Below are positions 24,928 to 33,711 of a stretch of DNA of 64,000 nt, piece by piece. This DNA is from Candidatus Schekmanbacteria bacterium (lineage in GTDB: Bacteria > Schekmanbacteria > GWA2-38-11 > J061), in contig JACRJM010000009.1 in assembly GCA_016219965.1 (NCBI GenBank), positions 76,553 to 140,552 on the forward strand, in the 5' to 3' direction. The notes under the pieces were generated by a model. It worked only from the letters and a program-made list of their open reading frames with translations, was not told where the DNA came from and ran no database searches. The translations under genes and the position numbers were made by a program. Within the stretch, counting starts at the first letter, position 1. Each line of letters opens with the position of its first letter.

Positions 24928-26355
24928 TTATTTATTAATCTTTGACTGCTGTTTCAATATTTTCCGTGCTTTTTTGACATCATTTTTCTTTTTATTCTGG
25001 CGTCCTAAAACAAAGGGATTTATGGAAGTCCTTGCGACGTTGAAGAGCAGTTTTGGGGTCAACAGACCATTGGAAACAAAGAATGCGAAAATCTTCCATA
25101 ACGTTGAAGCAGTGTAGAACTTTCCATAAATTGTTTTTCTGATTTCTTTAATATCACTTACAGAATATTTATCTGAATAAACTCTCTCCTTTTTGTCAAT
25201 ATGATAGCCGCGGAGACCTTTTATCTCGGCATACATGGGAGAGGTCGGGGCGCACCTCAGGTTGCTGACACCTATGGAGCCAATGCCGACCTCGCGGGCA
25301 AAGCCGGCAATATTGAGCATTTCTTCCTTTGTCTCATTGGGGCTGCCTATTATGAAATAGGCGTGAGAAAATATATTGAATTTCCGGAGAACCGCAAATC
25401 CCTTTCTCAAATCATCAGTTGTAAATCCCTTTCTCATCTGCTTTAGAACATGATCCTGTGATGATTCGATACCAAGCGTAAGAAATCTGAATCCTGCTTT
25501 TTCCATTTTGGCGAGTACCTCAGGATGTCGGTAGATTTCTATCCTTGCATTGGAAACAAATACTTTTTTAATTTTCTGCTCAATGATGAGGTCGCATATC
25601 CGCTCAACTCTTTTTACATCATGGGTGAAGTTCTCATCGAGGAAAATTATGAAATCCGCGTCGATCTCTTTTATTTCCTCAACAACATCTTCAGGCTCAC
25701 GGCCTCTCCATTTTATCTTTTCTCCATCGGGTGTAAAATTGAAAGTACAAAACTTGCAGTTATACGGGCATCCTCTTGATGAAAAGACGCCATCAACTGT
25801 ATATCCGAAATTAATGCCGCTGATTTTAAACTGATATTTATAATCTCTTAAATTTCTGCCTATCTTATAAAAATGGCTTAGATCATCCATACCCCTCATG
25901 GGGTTATGAATGACTTTTCCATCGCAGTTGTATGAAATTCCCTTTATTTCGTGTAAAGGGGTGTTCTGGAGGATTTCCCTTATTGTTTTCTCTCCTTCTC
26001 CTCTGACAATGATATCAATATTGGGGCATTCCTGTAAGAGGGTTTCTGTGGTTTCCGTGGCTTCACGTCCGCCAACTATGGTAAGTATGCCTGGAGGGAT
26101 TGAGCGTATAAGCTCTTTCACCTTTTTTTTCTCGTAGTACCAGTTGACGCTGATTAAAACAGCATCAGGGAGGGGGTTCATAAAACGGCTGAGGTTCCCA
26201 TTCTCAAATCGCATATCCACAATTTTTATCTTCTCTGAAAATTCGCTTGCAGTCCTGGCTATGCTTTCAAGACCTATGGGAGGCATGAACCCGGCAGAAG
26301 AAAGCTCTTTCTTGTATGGATAAATACATAATATATTTTTTAACTTTTCTGTCAC
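24928..26355 (-). CDS. B12-binding radical SAM protein
   Basis: 475 residues. Cobalamin-binding domain from KNILCIYPYKKELSSAGFMP to IVGGREATETTE near 90-105; radical SAM motif SSRGCPYNCKFC near 190; FIIFLDENFTHD, LTLGIESSQDHVLKQM and FIIGSPNETKEEM in the barrel. The C-terminal 120 residues are basic and partly hydrophobic, as in family members acting on lipids or membranes. It meets the isochorismatase gene tail to tail and has a gap of about 130 bases upstream. Reaction unknown; methylation or C-C rearrangement are the usual options. Confidence 0.87.
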   Translation of the reverse strand: MTEKLKNILCIYPYKKELSSAGFMPPIGLESIARTASEFSEKIKIVDMRFENGNLSRFMNPLPDAVLISVNWYYEKKKVKELIRSIPPGILTIVGGREATETTETLLQECPNIDIIVRGEGEKTIREILQNTPLHEIKGISYNCDGKVIHNPMRGMDDLSHFYKIGRNLRDYKYQFKISGINFGYTVDGVFSSRGCPYNCKFCTFNFTPDGEKIKWRGREPEDVVEEIKEIDADFIIFLDENFTHDVKRVERICDLIIEQKIKKVFVSNARIEIYRHPEVLAKMEKAGFRFLTLGIESSQDHVLKQMRKGFTTDDLRKGFAVLRKFNIFSHAYFIIGSPNETKEEMLNIAGFAREVGIGSIGVSNLRCAPTSPMYAEIKGLRGYHIDKKERVYSDKYSVSDIKEIRKTIYGKFYTASTLWKIFAFFVSNGLLTPKLLFNVARTSINPFVLGRQNKKKNDVKKARKILKQQSKINK

Positions 26356-26489
26356 AATTTAATCCGTTGTAGAAGGCTAGTTATCAGATTTCTTCAATGC
26401 GCGAAGGAATTCGAGAAGTATGAATAGACAATACCAATTCAAATCAGGAAAAGCAAACAATAATAAGCGATTGAAATTACAATTTACAG

Positions 26490-27065
26490 TTACTCTTTCT
26501 TAGTCCATGTATATTTTACCGCGCTTTTTTCCGGTTCAAGATAGAGATAAATTATCTTTTCAGGTTCTATTCTTATGAGACTGAAGGCATTAAGGACCTT
26601 TTCAAAAAAAGTTTCTCTCTCAGATTCAGGAAGCTCTCCTCTCTTTATCCTGTCATCTACCATCTTTCCCATTGAATCGTACATGCCAAACTCGCGGAAT
26701 TTTTCAAGGTAAAGCTTTTCATTGTTCTTTTTTGTGATAAGGGCCGCATTCCCGAAATACTGCATGCTCTTGTTTGTCGCGCTGTGGTCTCCCACTGATT
26801 TATAAACCGTGACTGACACAGAGGGGTTCTCTTTGATGTTAACTACTTTTTCCCCTGGTTCAGCACCTATCCACAGAACAAGCCCTTCGCTGAAGAAATC
26901 AACCGGAGTGTTTCTCGGTTTATTATTCCTGCATGTGGCAAGTGCGCATGCGCTTCCATGTGCAAGTCCGCATCCCACATCAAGAGTTCCTTTCCTCGAA
27001 CTATTCTCATTCAGGAATTCTATTATCTCCTTTTCAAGCTTCTCTTTATCCATCTTTCCCTTCAT
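26490..27065 (-). CDS. Second FMN split-barrel (pyridoxamine-phosphate-oxidase-like) protein
   Basis: 191 residues; the start may be Met1 or Met5. Split-barrel core HGSACALATCRNNKPRNTPVDFFS near 36-59, then LVLWIGAEPGEKVVNIKENPSVSVTVY, typical for FMN-binding family members, and a C-terminal strand IRIEPEKIIYLYL. Only distantly similar to the split-barrel protein at 18.3 kb. Cofactor and substrate unknown. It lies 19 bases after the GT-C gene on the same strand, so it may be its operon partner by read-through rather than by function. Confidence 0.78.
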   Translation of the reverse strand: MKGKMDKEKLEKEIIEFLNENSSRKGTLDVGCGLAHGSACALATCRNNKPRNTPVDFFSEGLVLWIGAEPGEKVVNIKENPSVSVTVYKSVGDHSATNKSMQYFGNAALITKKNNEKLYLEKFREFGMYDSMGKMVDDRIKRGELPESERETFFEKVLNAFSLIRIEPEKIIYLYLEPEKSAVKYTWTKKE

Positions 27066-27084
27066 GTCATGTCCCTTCTTGTGT

Positions 27085-28437
27085 TTAGAGAAAAACCGAA
27101 CCGATTCTTTTCATCCACATGATAATAAAAATAATTACAGAAATGGAAGCAAATAGCAGTGCAGTACGTTTTATTTTAGTTAGAGCGGGTATTCCGGTAC
27201 AGAGAGCATCAGCTGCATAGAGCATAACAAAAGGCATTAGCCCCAGCCTGAACCTTGACATTCCGAATGTAATTGTGTGGATTGTTATTGTATAGAAAAA
27301 CAGGCACAGGAAAAGGATCCTGATATGAGAAGAATTTGCTCTCTCGGTTCCGATTACCAATCCTGCAATGCCGAGAAGGACTATCGCCATGTAGGACAAA
27401 ACATCGGTCCAGATGGTTATTTTGGCGATTGAGCTTTCGGGATTGCCGTAAAGTTTTAACTTGATGTGGCGCACAAGAAATGAGGTCGGAGAGAAAAGAT
27501 CACATATTTTGGTCGGTATTTTTTTTAGAAAATCCAAAGGTGCATCAGCGATACATTTTAATGCAATCGCAGTTCTTTCTTTGTCCCTGTCTATGACATT
27601 CATTGACATATCGGGGTTTTCATAGGTCTTGTAACTTCTCCACATGTTGTAATCGTAATTAGCCGGACCTCCGGGCGTGTTACCGCTTATTAGGTTCACT
27701 CCCAGATTGGCGTCAACCAAACAGAACCTGTCGTATACGATATAGTTTCTGATAGTCCATGGAGAAATTAGAAGAAGAGCCGTTATAAGGGGCAGGCAAA
27801 TGTTCCTCATCTGTTTCTTTTTTCTGAGCCCGGCAGAAAAATACATCCAGAGCATTATGACCGGATAGAAATAAAGGGAGAGGGGTTTGATATAAGCTGT
27901 TGCAGCAAGCATGATTCCGGAGATTATTGGCCACCGGATTGATTCCTCCTCTGTCGTTCTTAAAATGCAGTAAATGAACAGGTAGAAAAGGAATATATAG
28001 AGCGTCTCATTCCAGAAATAATGAGTGAAGGCAATAAGAGTAGGATTAAAGGAAACAATTGCGCAGGCTATTGCCCCGGTTTTCTCCGAAAAATATTTTT
28101 TCCCAATAAGGTATATAACATATGCTGACAGAGTGCTTAAAACTATCTGGGAAAGTTTAGCTGCAACCACCCAGTTGTTGAATAAAGATATATGCGCTGC
28201 AAGAAAGGATATGTAGCCTGGAGGCCAGAGAAGCCCGTTCCAGAGGACATCTTTTTGAATCCCAACTCCGTTTCCTGATGAAAGCCCCTCTGCAAGAGTC
28301 TTATAGAAGAGTTCATCGTTCACGAACGGTATATTTGAAAACCTGAGCAGAAGTATGAGTTTTAATATGAATGATACAATTAGAATTACGATTACATGGA
28401 AAGTCAGGTTCCTATCTTTATCAATGTTTGATTGCAT
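27085..28437 (-). CDS. GT-C membrane glycosyltransferase (ArnT/PMT_2-like)
   Basis: 450 residues, about a dozen hydrophobic helices. The first extracytoplasmic loop has the acidic pair FVNDELFYKTLAEGL near 37-51, followed by WPPGYISFLAAH. PWTIRNYIVYDRF and the SGNTPGG region near 235-265 are typical of ArnT-like polyprenyl-phosphate-sugar transferases. It would move a sugar from a lipid-linked donor to an acceptor at the outer face of the inner membrane. Donor and acceptor unknown. It is 42 bases from the next minus-strand GT-C gene, in a three-gene unit that starts at the lipoprotein near 31.1 kb. Confidence 0.82.
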   Translation of the reverse strand: MQSNIDKDRNLTFHVIVILIVSFILKLILLLRFSNIPFVNDELFYKTLAEGLSSGNGVGIQKDVLWNGLLWPPGYISFLAAHISLFNNWVVAAKLSQIVLSTLSAYVIYLIGKKYFSEKTGAIACAIVSFNPTLIAFTHYFWNETLYIFLFYLFIYCILRTTEEESIRWPIISGIMLAATAYIKPLSLYFYPVIMLWMYFSAGLRKKKQMRNICLPLITALLLISPWTIRNYIVYDRFCLVDANLGVNLISGNTPGGPANYDYNMWRSYKTYENPDMSMNVIDRDKERTAIALKCIADAPLDFLKKIPTKICDLFSPTSFLVRHIKLKLYGNPESSIAKITIWTDVLSYMAIVLLGIAGLVIGTERANSSHIRILFLCLFFYTITIHTITFGMSRFRLGLMPFVMLYAADALCTGIPALTKIKRTALLFASISVIIFIIMWMKRIGSVFL

Positions 28438-28479
28438 ATTCCCTGGTCTGATTAGATATTGCCTGGGATGATTGCTGGT

Positions 28480-29757
28480 CTATACTTTTGTGTTCTCTTC
28501 ATCCATCAGCGCCCCTATGCAGAGAAGTGTTAATGTGAAACCTATATAATTGTTGTGGAAAAATCTTGAAAAATAAAGAAAGAAAAAAAGCAGTACGGTA
28601 TAGAAAATGACCATAGCTTTTACTGTGTTCTGCCTGCGCTGTAATGCTATGAATATTAGAAAAAGCGGAGTACAGAAAATAAGCTGGAATATCCAGAAAG
28701 GAATATAATCCTGTTCACCGTATCCCGCAAAAACAAATAATTGTGCAAAACCGAATCCCGGGCTTCCTCCAAGCGGATAGCTTGAACCCTGTATCTTTCC
28801 TAAATTGAAATCAAAAACATCTTCTTTTAATGAATGTAAATCCCATAGAAGGTATGGACCAATTATTACAAGCACTAAAATTACAAAGGGGAGTATCTTT
28901 TTAAAAGTTCCTAACACTTTCTGGCTGAAGCTGGTTCCTCCGTTCCTGAGGTAAATGTAATGAATGAAAAAAGGTAAAAGAAGCCACGAGGTTGGCTTGA
29001 CGGTAAATGCAAGTCCAAAAAAAAGTGACGCAGTCTGGATTTTGTTTCTGCGAAGAAAATAAATGATGCATAGAAGGAAGAAGAATACCAATATGTCATT
29101 CCGTCCAGGGATAATGTATTGAGAGAAGACGGGGTTTAATCCTATTGCTATGATTATCAGAAGACGGTTTGTGTATCTCTTTGAAAATGATAATGCCAGC
29201 CAAAGTGATAAAAGAAATGCAACGAGATAAATAAACCTCATATCAAACCAGCCAAGGGTATTAATAGAAATATAGTAAAATGGAATCGGCAGCAGGAATG
29301 AGAGCGGAAGATAGGGATAATGGTAAATTATAGTACGGAGCCCGAAAGGATGGTTTTCATATAAATATTGTTCTTCAAGCTCCGTGCCGCGGTAATCTGA
29401 TGTATATGGGTTCTTTCCCTCAATAAACATTTTCATGGCTTCTTTGGTATGTATTACCCCTCCGTCGTGGGCATAGGACTTTACACCTAAGATATGCCGT
29501 TCATAGGTGCTGTAAAGTGTTGGTATTATAAGGACTGATAAAATCAAAGCGGCAATGATTACAAGTTTTGCACGATAAACAGACCTTTCAGAAATAGCTT
29601 TTTGAGATGTGACGATTGCAGGAATTATATCTGTCAGAATATAGCAGCCGGCTAAAAAAAGCATGAAAGGCTGTGTTACAAACTTTAATTTCTGAGGAAT
29701 GAAATTGAGACAGGATACTGTGCCGATTGCAAGGAGCAGAGAGTCGATTGATATCAA
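28480..29757 (-). CDS. GT87-like membrane glycosyltransferase
   Basis: 425 residues, multiple membrane helices. The loop after the third helix has SYAHDGGVIHTKEAMKMFIE, and GRNDILVFFFLLC and AFTVKPTSWLLLP are hallmarks of GT87/DUF2029 alpha-mannosyltransferase-like enzymes. These use polyprenyl-phosphate sugars. The N-terminus carries two helices more than usual, so the true start may be later. It lies 12 bases past the stop of the sulfatase-fold lipoprotein. Confidence 0.78.
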   Translation of the reverse strand: MISIDSLLLAIGTVSCLNFIPQKLKFVTQPFMLFLAGCYILTDIIPAIVTSQKAISERSVYRAKLVIIAALILSVLIIPTLYSTYERHILGVKSYAHDGGVIHTKEAMKMFIEGKNPYTSDYRGTELEEQYLYENHPFGLRTIIYHYPYLPLSFLLPIPFYYISINTLGWFDMRFIYLVAFLLSLWLALSFSKRYTNRLLIIIAIGLNPVFSQYIIPGRNDILVFFFLLCIIYFLRRNKIQTASLFFGLAFTVKPTSWLLLPFFIHYIYLRNGGTSFSQKVLGTFKKILPFVILVLVIIGPYLLWDLHSLKEDVFDFNLGKIQGSSYPLGGSPGFGFAQLFVFAGYGEQDYIPFWIFQLIFCTPLFLIFIALQRRQNTVKAMVIFYTVLLFFFLYFSRFFHNNYIGFTLTLLCIGALMDEENTKV

Positions 29758-29769
29758 GAAGGCTTACCC

Positions 29770-31122
29770 TTATTTAATGTATCCAAGTAATCTGAGCTTC
29801 TCTATCCTTTCCTTTTCCATTTCTTCAACAAGGAGTGGTTTTTTTGCCAGTTTTTCTTTTGTACTTACTTCATGTTCAAGTATTTTGCGCATTTCTGCTG
29901 ATAATATTTTCTTTTCATTAATGAGGTTTTTTGTTTCTAATGGGTCATCTGCCATGTTGTAAAGTTCTTCCATGCCGTCTTTATAGTTAAGAATATATTG
30001 GTAATTATCAAGGATAATAGTCCTGAGATCAAGACCATCATATTTTCTGGTTTCGCAATAAACACTTTTGTCTTCCCATTTATTGCCTTTTCCTTCAAGT
30101 AAGGGGACAAGGCTTTTGCCTTCAATCCGAGACGCTGGATTTATTCCTGCAATTTCAAGAAGTGTGGGGAGAAGGTCTATGTGACTTACAACGGTATCAA
30201 TCTTCTTTCCCTTTTCAAAGAGCGGGGGATATGAAATTATAAATGGGACATGTATCAGTTCTCTGTAAACATTGTCAGCATGATACCATTTCCCGTGTTC
30301 CATGAATGATTCGCCATGATCACTTGTTATAACAATAACTGAATTTTCGAGTATCCCGTATTTTTCGAATTCCTTTAATAATTCACCGAATACATCGTCG
30401 CAGTGCCTTATTTCTCCGTCATAGAGAGCTTCTGATACTTCCTTCCCCATGGGATCGCCCTCTACTTTGAACATTTCTTTGTATTTTTCCGGCGGATTGT
30501 ACCTTCCTTTTATCCCGGGCTGGTGATCGGCATGGGCATCTATGTAATGAACCCACATAAAGAATTTCTTGTCATGATTGTTTTCTAACCAGCTTATTGC
30601 TTTTTCATTTACACATTCCGCATTTTCCCAAAGGCATTCTTCATCATAATAATCAAAACCCTGCGCAAACCCCTCTTTACGAATTAAATGCCCGTTTGTT
30701 GAAAACCCTGCAGTTGTGTATCCAGCGGATTTCATGAATTCCGGGAGTGTTTCAAAGTCATCGCTTAAAACTTCCTGGTAGATTATTTTCTTGCTTTCAA
30801 TCTGGGCACGCACATTTCCATGTATAACGGGAAGAATAGAAGTGAACATTGATATCATTGACGGCAATGTCCATGACGCATGGGAGTAACAGTTTTCAAA
30901 AAGCACGCCATTCTTTGCGATCCTGTCCACGTTAGGTGAAGTTTCCCTCCTGTATCCATAAGCCCCTATATGATCAGCCCTTGCTGCATCTATGGTTATG
31001 AGAATGATATTGAGATTAGTGTTTTTTTCGACCGGTTTTCTCATGCATCCCAGACATGGAAGCAAAAGTAAAACAAAGGCCATATATACCGGTAAACATT
31101 TTCTTGATTTATATAATGTCAT
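29770..31122 (-). CDS. Sulfatase-fold lipoprotein with Thr at nucleophile position
   Basis: 450 residues. Lipoprotein signal with lipobox PCLGC (Cys about 26). The alkaline-phosphatase/sulfatase core is intact: LITIDAARADHIGAYGY near 41-57 supplies the metal Asp pair, and ITSDHGESFMEHGKWYH near 268 the second metal set. At the place of the formylglycine Cys/Ser (CxPSR) it has SWTLPSM, with Thr and no Arg. Thr is the nucleophile in phosphoethanolamine and phosphoglycerol transferases, so this may be a phospho-group transferase or phosphodiesterase. It sits outside the cytoplasm. Gene order with two GT-C genes suggests glycan decoration. Divergent from a GT-C gene that is followed by a similar lipoprotein. 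Confidence 0.85.
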   Translation of the reverse strand: MTLYKSRKCLPVYMAFVLLLLPCLGCMRKPVEKNTNLNIILITIDAARADHIGAYGYRRETSPNVDRIAKNGVLFENCYSHASWTLPSMISMFTSILPVIHGNVRAQIESKKIIYQEVLSDDFETLPEFMKSAGYTTAGFSTNGHLIRKEGFAQGFDYYDEECLWENAECVNEKAISWLENNHDKKFFMWVHYIDAHADHQPGIKGRYNPPEKYKEMFKVEGDPMGKEVSEALYDGEIRHCDDVFGELLKEFEKYGILENSVIVITSDHGESFMEHGKWYHADNVYRELIHVPFIISYPPLFEKGKKIDTVVSHIDLLPTLLEIAGINPASRIEGKSLVPLLEGKGNKWEDKSVYCETRKYDGLDLRTIILDNYQYILNYKDGMEELYNMADDPLETKNLINEKKILSAEMRKILEHEVSTKEKLAKKPLLVEEMEKERIEKLRLLGYIK

Positions 31123-31164
31123 AATCGCACCCTCAATAATCGTATTTGCTTATGCAAAGCTAAC

Positions 31165-31192
31165 TATATATTATCATACGTCATACTTTCAA
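31165..31192 (-). promoter_or_regulatory. Possible promoter for the sulfatase-fold/GT-C unit
   Basis: Minus strand TTGAAA (31192-31187), 16 bases, TATATA (31170-31165), with TATGATAAT partly overlapping as an alternative -10. The start would lie about 35 bases before the ATG at 31122. Confidence 0.35.
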
Positions 31193-31320
31193 CCCATTTC
31201 AATTGCTTTACATCTTTGAAAATTTTCTCTTTTCTTTGCCTGTAGTAATTTTTTTTGTTATTCTGTTTAATTATATGCCGCTGATTAGATTCATTTTTCT
31301 AACTTGGAGAGAGAAGACTG

Positions 31321-31341
31321 ATGATTGCTGTTTGTTCATAA
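31321..31341 (+). other. Six-codon leader reading frame before the GT-C gene
   Basis: ATGATTGCTGTTTGTTCATAA encodes MIAVCS and has GGAGAG a few bases upstream. Its stop overlaps the AAAGGAA that serves as ribosome site for the GT-C gene at 31352. It could couple translation or be chance. The rest of the 31123-31351 gap holds only the possible promoter on the other strand. Confidence 0.25.
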
Positions 31342-31351
31342 AGGAATACAA

Positions 31352-33709
31352 ATGATCAAAAAGAATACAACTTTTTTCTTTTTTTTAATTCTTCTCCTTG
31401 TTCACAGGGTTTTCCTGCTTCTTGCTAACTTCGATATCTTTATCCAGGATGAGGAGCGATATAACGGCACCATAGCAATTGAAATGATTCGCGGACTCAA
31501 GATGCCTCTCTTCTTTTATCAGCATCAGCCCTATGCCCCAGGTGCGATGATAATGGGAGTTCTTGCTGCTCCTTTTTACCTGCTCTTCGGCGAATCATAT
31601 ATGTCGTTAAAATATCTTGCTCTTGCTGTGACCGTACTTTTGTTCTCGTTCTGGTATTTCTTTGTAAGAAGGATTGCTGGTGAACAATGTGCATTATTAT
31701 TCTCTCTTTTTTTTATTTTTGCGCCTCCAAATGCTATCAAGTATTCTGTTCTTGCCCTTGGGAACCATTATGAAAGCTGCCTGTTCACTATTGTAGTGAT
31801 TTATCTGATGACAGTGGGTTTATATGAAAAAAACGGAGACAGGAATCCTGACCTTTTATTTATTATTTTGGCCGGAGTCATCAGTGGTTTTGCCACTTAC
31901 TTTGTTTTAACCTTTATTGCGACGGTTGTTCTATGTCTTTTTTTCTGGTTTCTCAAAGACCGTCTTTTTTTTGCAAGAAAAGCCTTTGCAGCCTACGCAT
32001 TGTCGTTCTGTGCCGGGTTTTTGCCATGGCTTTATAACACCATCAAATACGGGGCAATGAGCCTTAACTTCCATGGGACTCCAATATACCTTGCAGAGGC
32101 GGATGAGTCCATCTGGGCAAAAACAATAAGATATCTTACTACGGGGATGTCCCTTTCCTTCGGATTTGAAGGGATCGGCTGGAGCAACATTGACAGCTTT
32201 CTCTATTACGCTGTTGTTATGGGTGCTGTTGTTTATTTCTTTTTCCGGTACCGCAGGGATGTCAAAAATCTTTTTATATGTTTATTCTCATTTAGACGTT
32301 CTGATAAAGAGGATAATGGGTTTCTTGATGGTAAAATGGTTCTTGCTTTTTTCCCTTTAGTATTTTCAGCCATATTCATTGCATCGGGCTTTAAAGTGCC
32401 TAAAAAGAAGTTTTTTGATGCTATGTTTTATAATCCTTTTGATACATATTATTATCTTTCTTACCGGTATTTTGTCCCATTGTTTCCTTTTGCCTTTTTC
32501 TTTATGGCTCTCTTTATATGTTTTTTGTTAAGTGAAAAAAAGAAAACTATACGAGTATGGTCTGGTTATTTTATTATATTGCTTATACTTGGCTTAACAG
32601 GAAACTCTTATTACAAGCTTGCTATAGAGAGAGAATGGTTCAAAGGAAGTCTTTATACCGGTTCTGACTATATGGTTCTTGGCAAAAAAATCACTGAGGT
32701 GTACGGTAACAATTTGCCGGATGTTTACAGGAAGCTGTCGGATATAGATGAGGGCTACAAAGTTGCTGCATTCAGGGGAGCCGGTATAGCAATGGGGAAT
32801 AAAGATGATGGACTTAAGGGAATAATTCCTCTGATGCAAGAATCTTCTGATACTGAGAAAAAATGGCTTATTCAGGGTTATTCAAATGGTCTTTTCGAAC
32901 GAGCTAAAATAGATGTGGATACTCTTGATATAAAAGCAGGGAATAAAAAAATTGAGATTGATGATATTTTTAAAACTGTTCCGTCTTATTTATTGCCGGT
33001 TATCAAAAGGGAAATAGGGAAGATTTCATCCTATTCCTGCAATTTTAAAACAGAAAGTAAAATTAAGGCTTCAATAAAATTTCTTGATAGGGTGCATCAA
33101 AGATATGATGCTTCTTTTGAGGATCTTCACATCCATAACCCCCACTTTTCAAATGCTGATTTCTGGAGTAGTGTAACGGAAGATGTTAATCCAGTTACTG
33201 CGGGTTTTATTTATTGTGCTATTGGAAGAGACATGTCTTTTATCGGCTTTGAGTCGACTGCGACGTTTAATTCGTGGTTGGAAAAGACGGACCCGCTTTA
33301 CAGGCGATATCTTATTGATGGTATAGCTGAAACAAGCGGTCCTTATTTTAAGCATGATTTTAGCAAAGTTCTTAAAACAGCATTATCTCTACCTGATGAA
33401 TACAGTGAGAAATTTATTAGTTCGGCAGGAGAGGCTTTTTTTTGGGAAAACTGGGATAAGGTTGGAGATATTAAATCACTTCCTGGAACTGCTGTGGTTG
33501 CAGACAACCCGTATTTCTACCGGGGCATAGGCCGGGGAGCAGGCTATCTTCTCTGGTGGAACAGGCAGAAATCAGATGACATTATTTCCAGGATGGACGA
33601 AAAACAAAGGGAGGAGTTTCTTTCCGGCATGAGAGAAAGAATAGATGAAACTTTTGATATAACTATTCCAAGCTATTACAGGTATTTTAATCTGAGGATA
33701 GAGTACTGA
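31352..33709 (+). CDS. Large GT-C-like membrane protein
   Basis: 785 residues from ATG 31352 (AAAGGAA upstream); an earlier in-frame start at 31325 is less likely. The N-terminal half has about ten membrane helices with the GT-C acidic motif FIQDEERYNGTIAIEMI in the first loop near 26-42. The C-terminal half (about 440-785) is soluble, mixed alpha/beta, with repeated GLFERA, GFIYCAIGRDMSFIG and GIGRGAGYLLWWN segments that I do not recognise. It would act outside the cytoplasm on lipid-linked sugars. Two bases separate it from a sulfatase-fold lipoprotein, copying the gene pair on the other strand. Confidence 0.72.
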   Translation: MIKKNTTFFFFLILLLVHRVFLLLANFDIFIQDEERYNGTIAIEMIRGLKMPLFFYQHQPYAPGAMIMGVLAAPFYLLFGESYMSLKYLALAVTVLLFSFWYFFVRRIAGEQCALLFSLFFIFAPPNAIKYSVLALGNHYESCLFTIVVIYLMTVGLYEKNGDRNPDLLFIILAGVISGFATYFVLTFIATVVLCLFFWFLKDRLFFARKAFAAYALSFCAGFLPWLYNTIKYGAMSLNFHGTPIYLAEADESIWAKTIRYLTTGMSLSFGFEGIGWSNIDSFLYYAVVMGAVVYFFFRYRRDVKNLFICLFSFRRSDKEDNGFLDGKMVLAFFPLVFSAIFIASGFKVPKKKFFDAMFYNPFDTYYYLSYRYFVPLFPFAFFFMALFICFLLSEKKKTIRVWSGYFIILLILGLTGNSYYKLAIEREWFKGSLYTGSDYMVLGKKITEVYGNNLPDVYRKLSDIDEGYKVAAFRGAGIAMGNKDDGLKGIIPLMQESSDTEKKWLIQGYSNGLFERAKIDVDTLDIKAGNKKIEIDDIFKTVPSYLLPVIKREIGKISSYSCNFKTESKIKASIKFLDRVHQRYDASFEDLHIHNPHFSNADFWSSVTEDVNPVTAGFIYCAIGRDMSFIGFESTATFNSWLEKTDPLYRRYLIDGIAETSGPYFKHDFSKVLKTALSLPDEYSEKFISSAGEAFFWENWDKVGDIKSLPGTAVVADNPYFYRGIGRGAGYLLWWNRQKSDDIISRMDEKQREEFLSGMRERIDETFDITIPSYYRYFNLRIEY

Positions 33710-33711
33710 AA

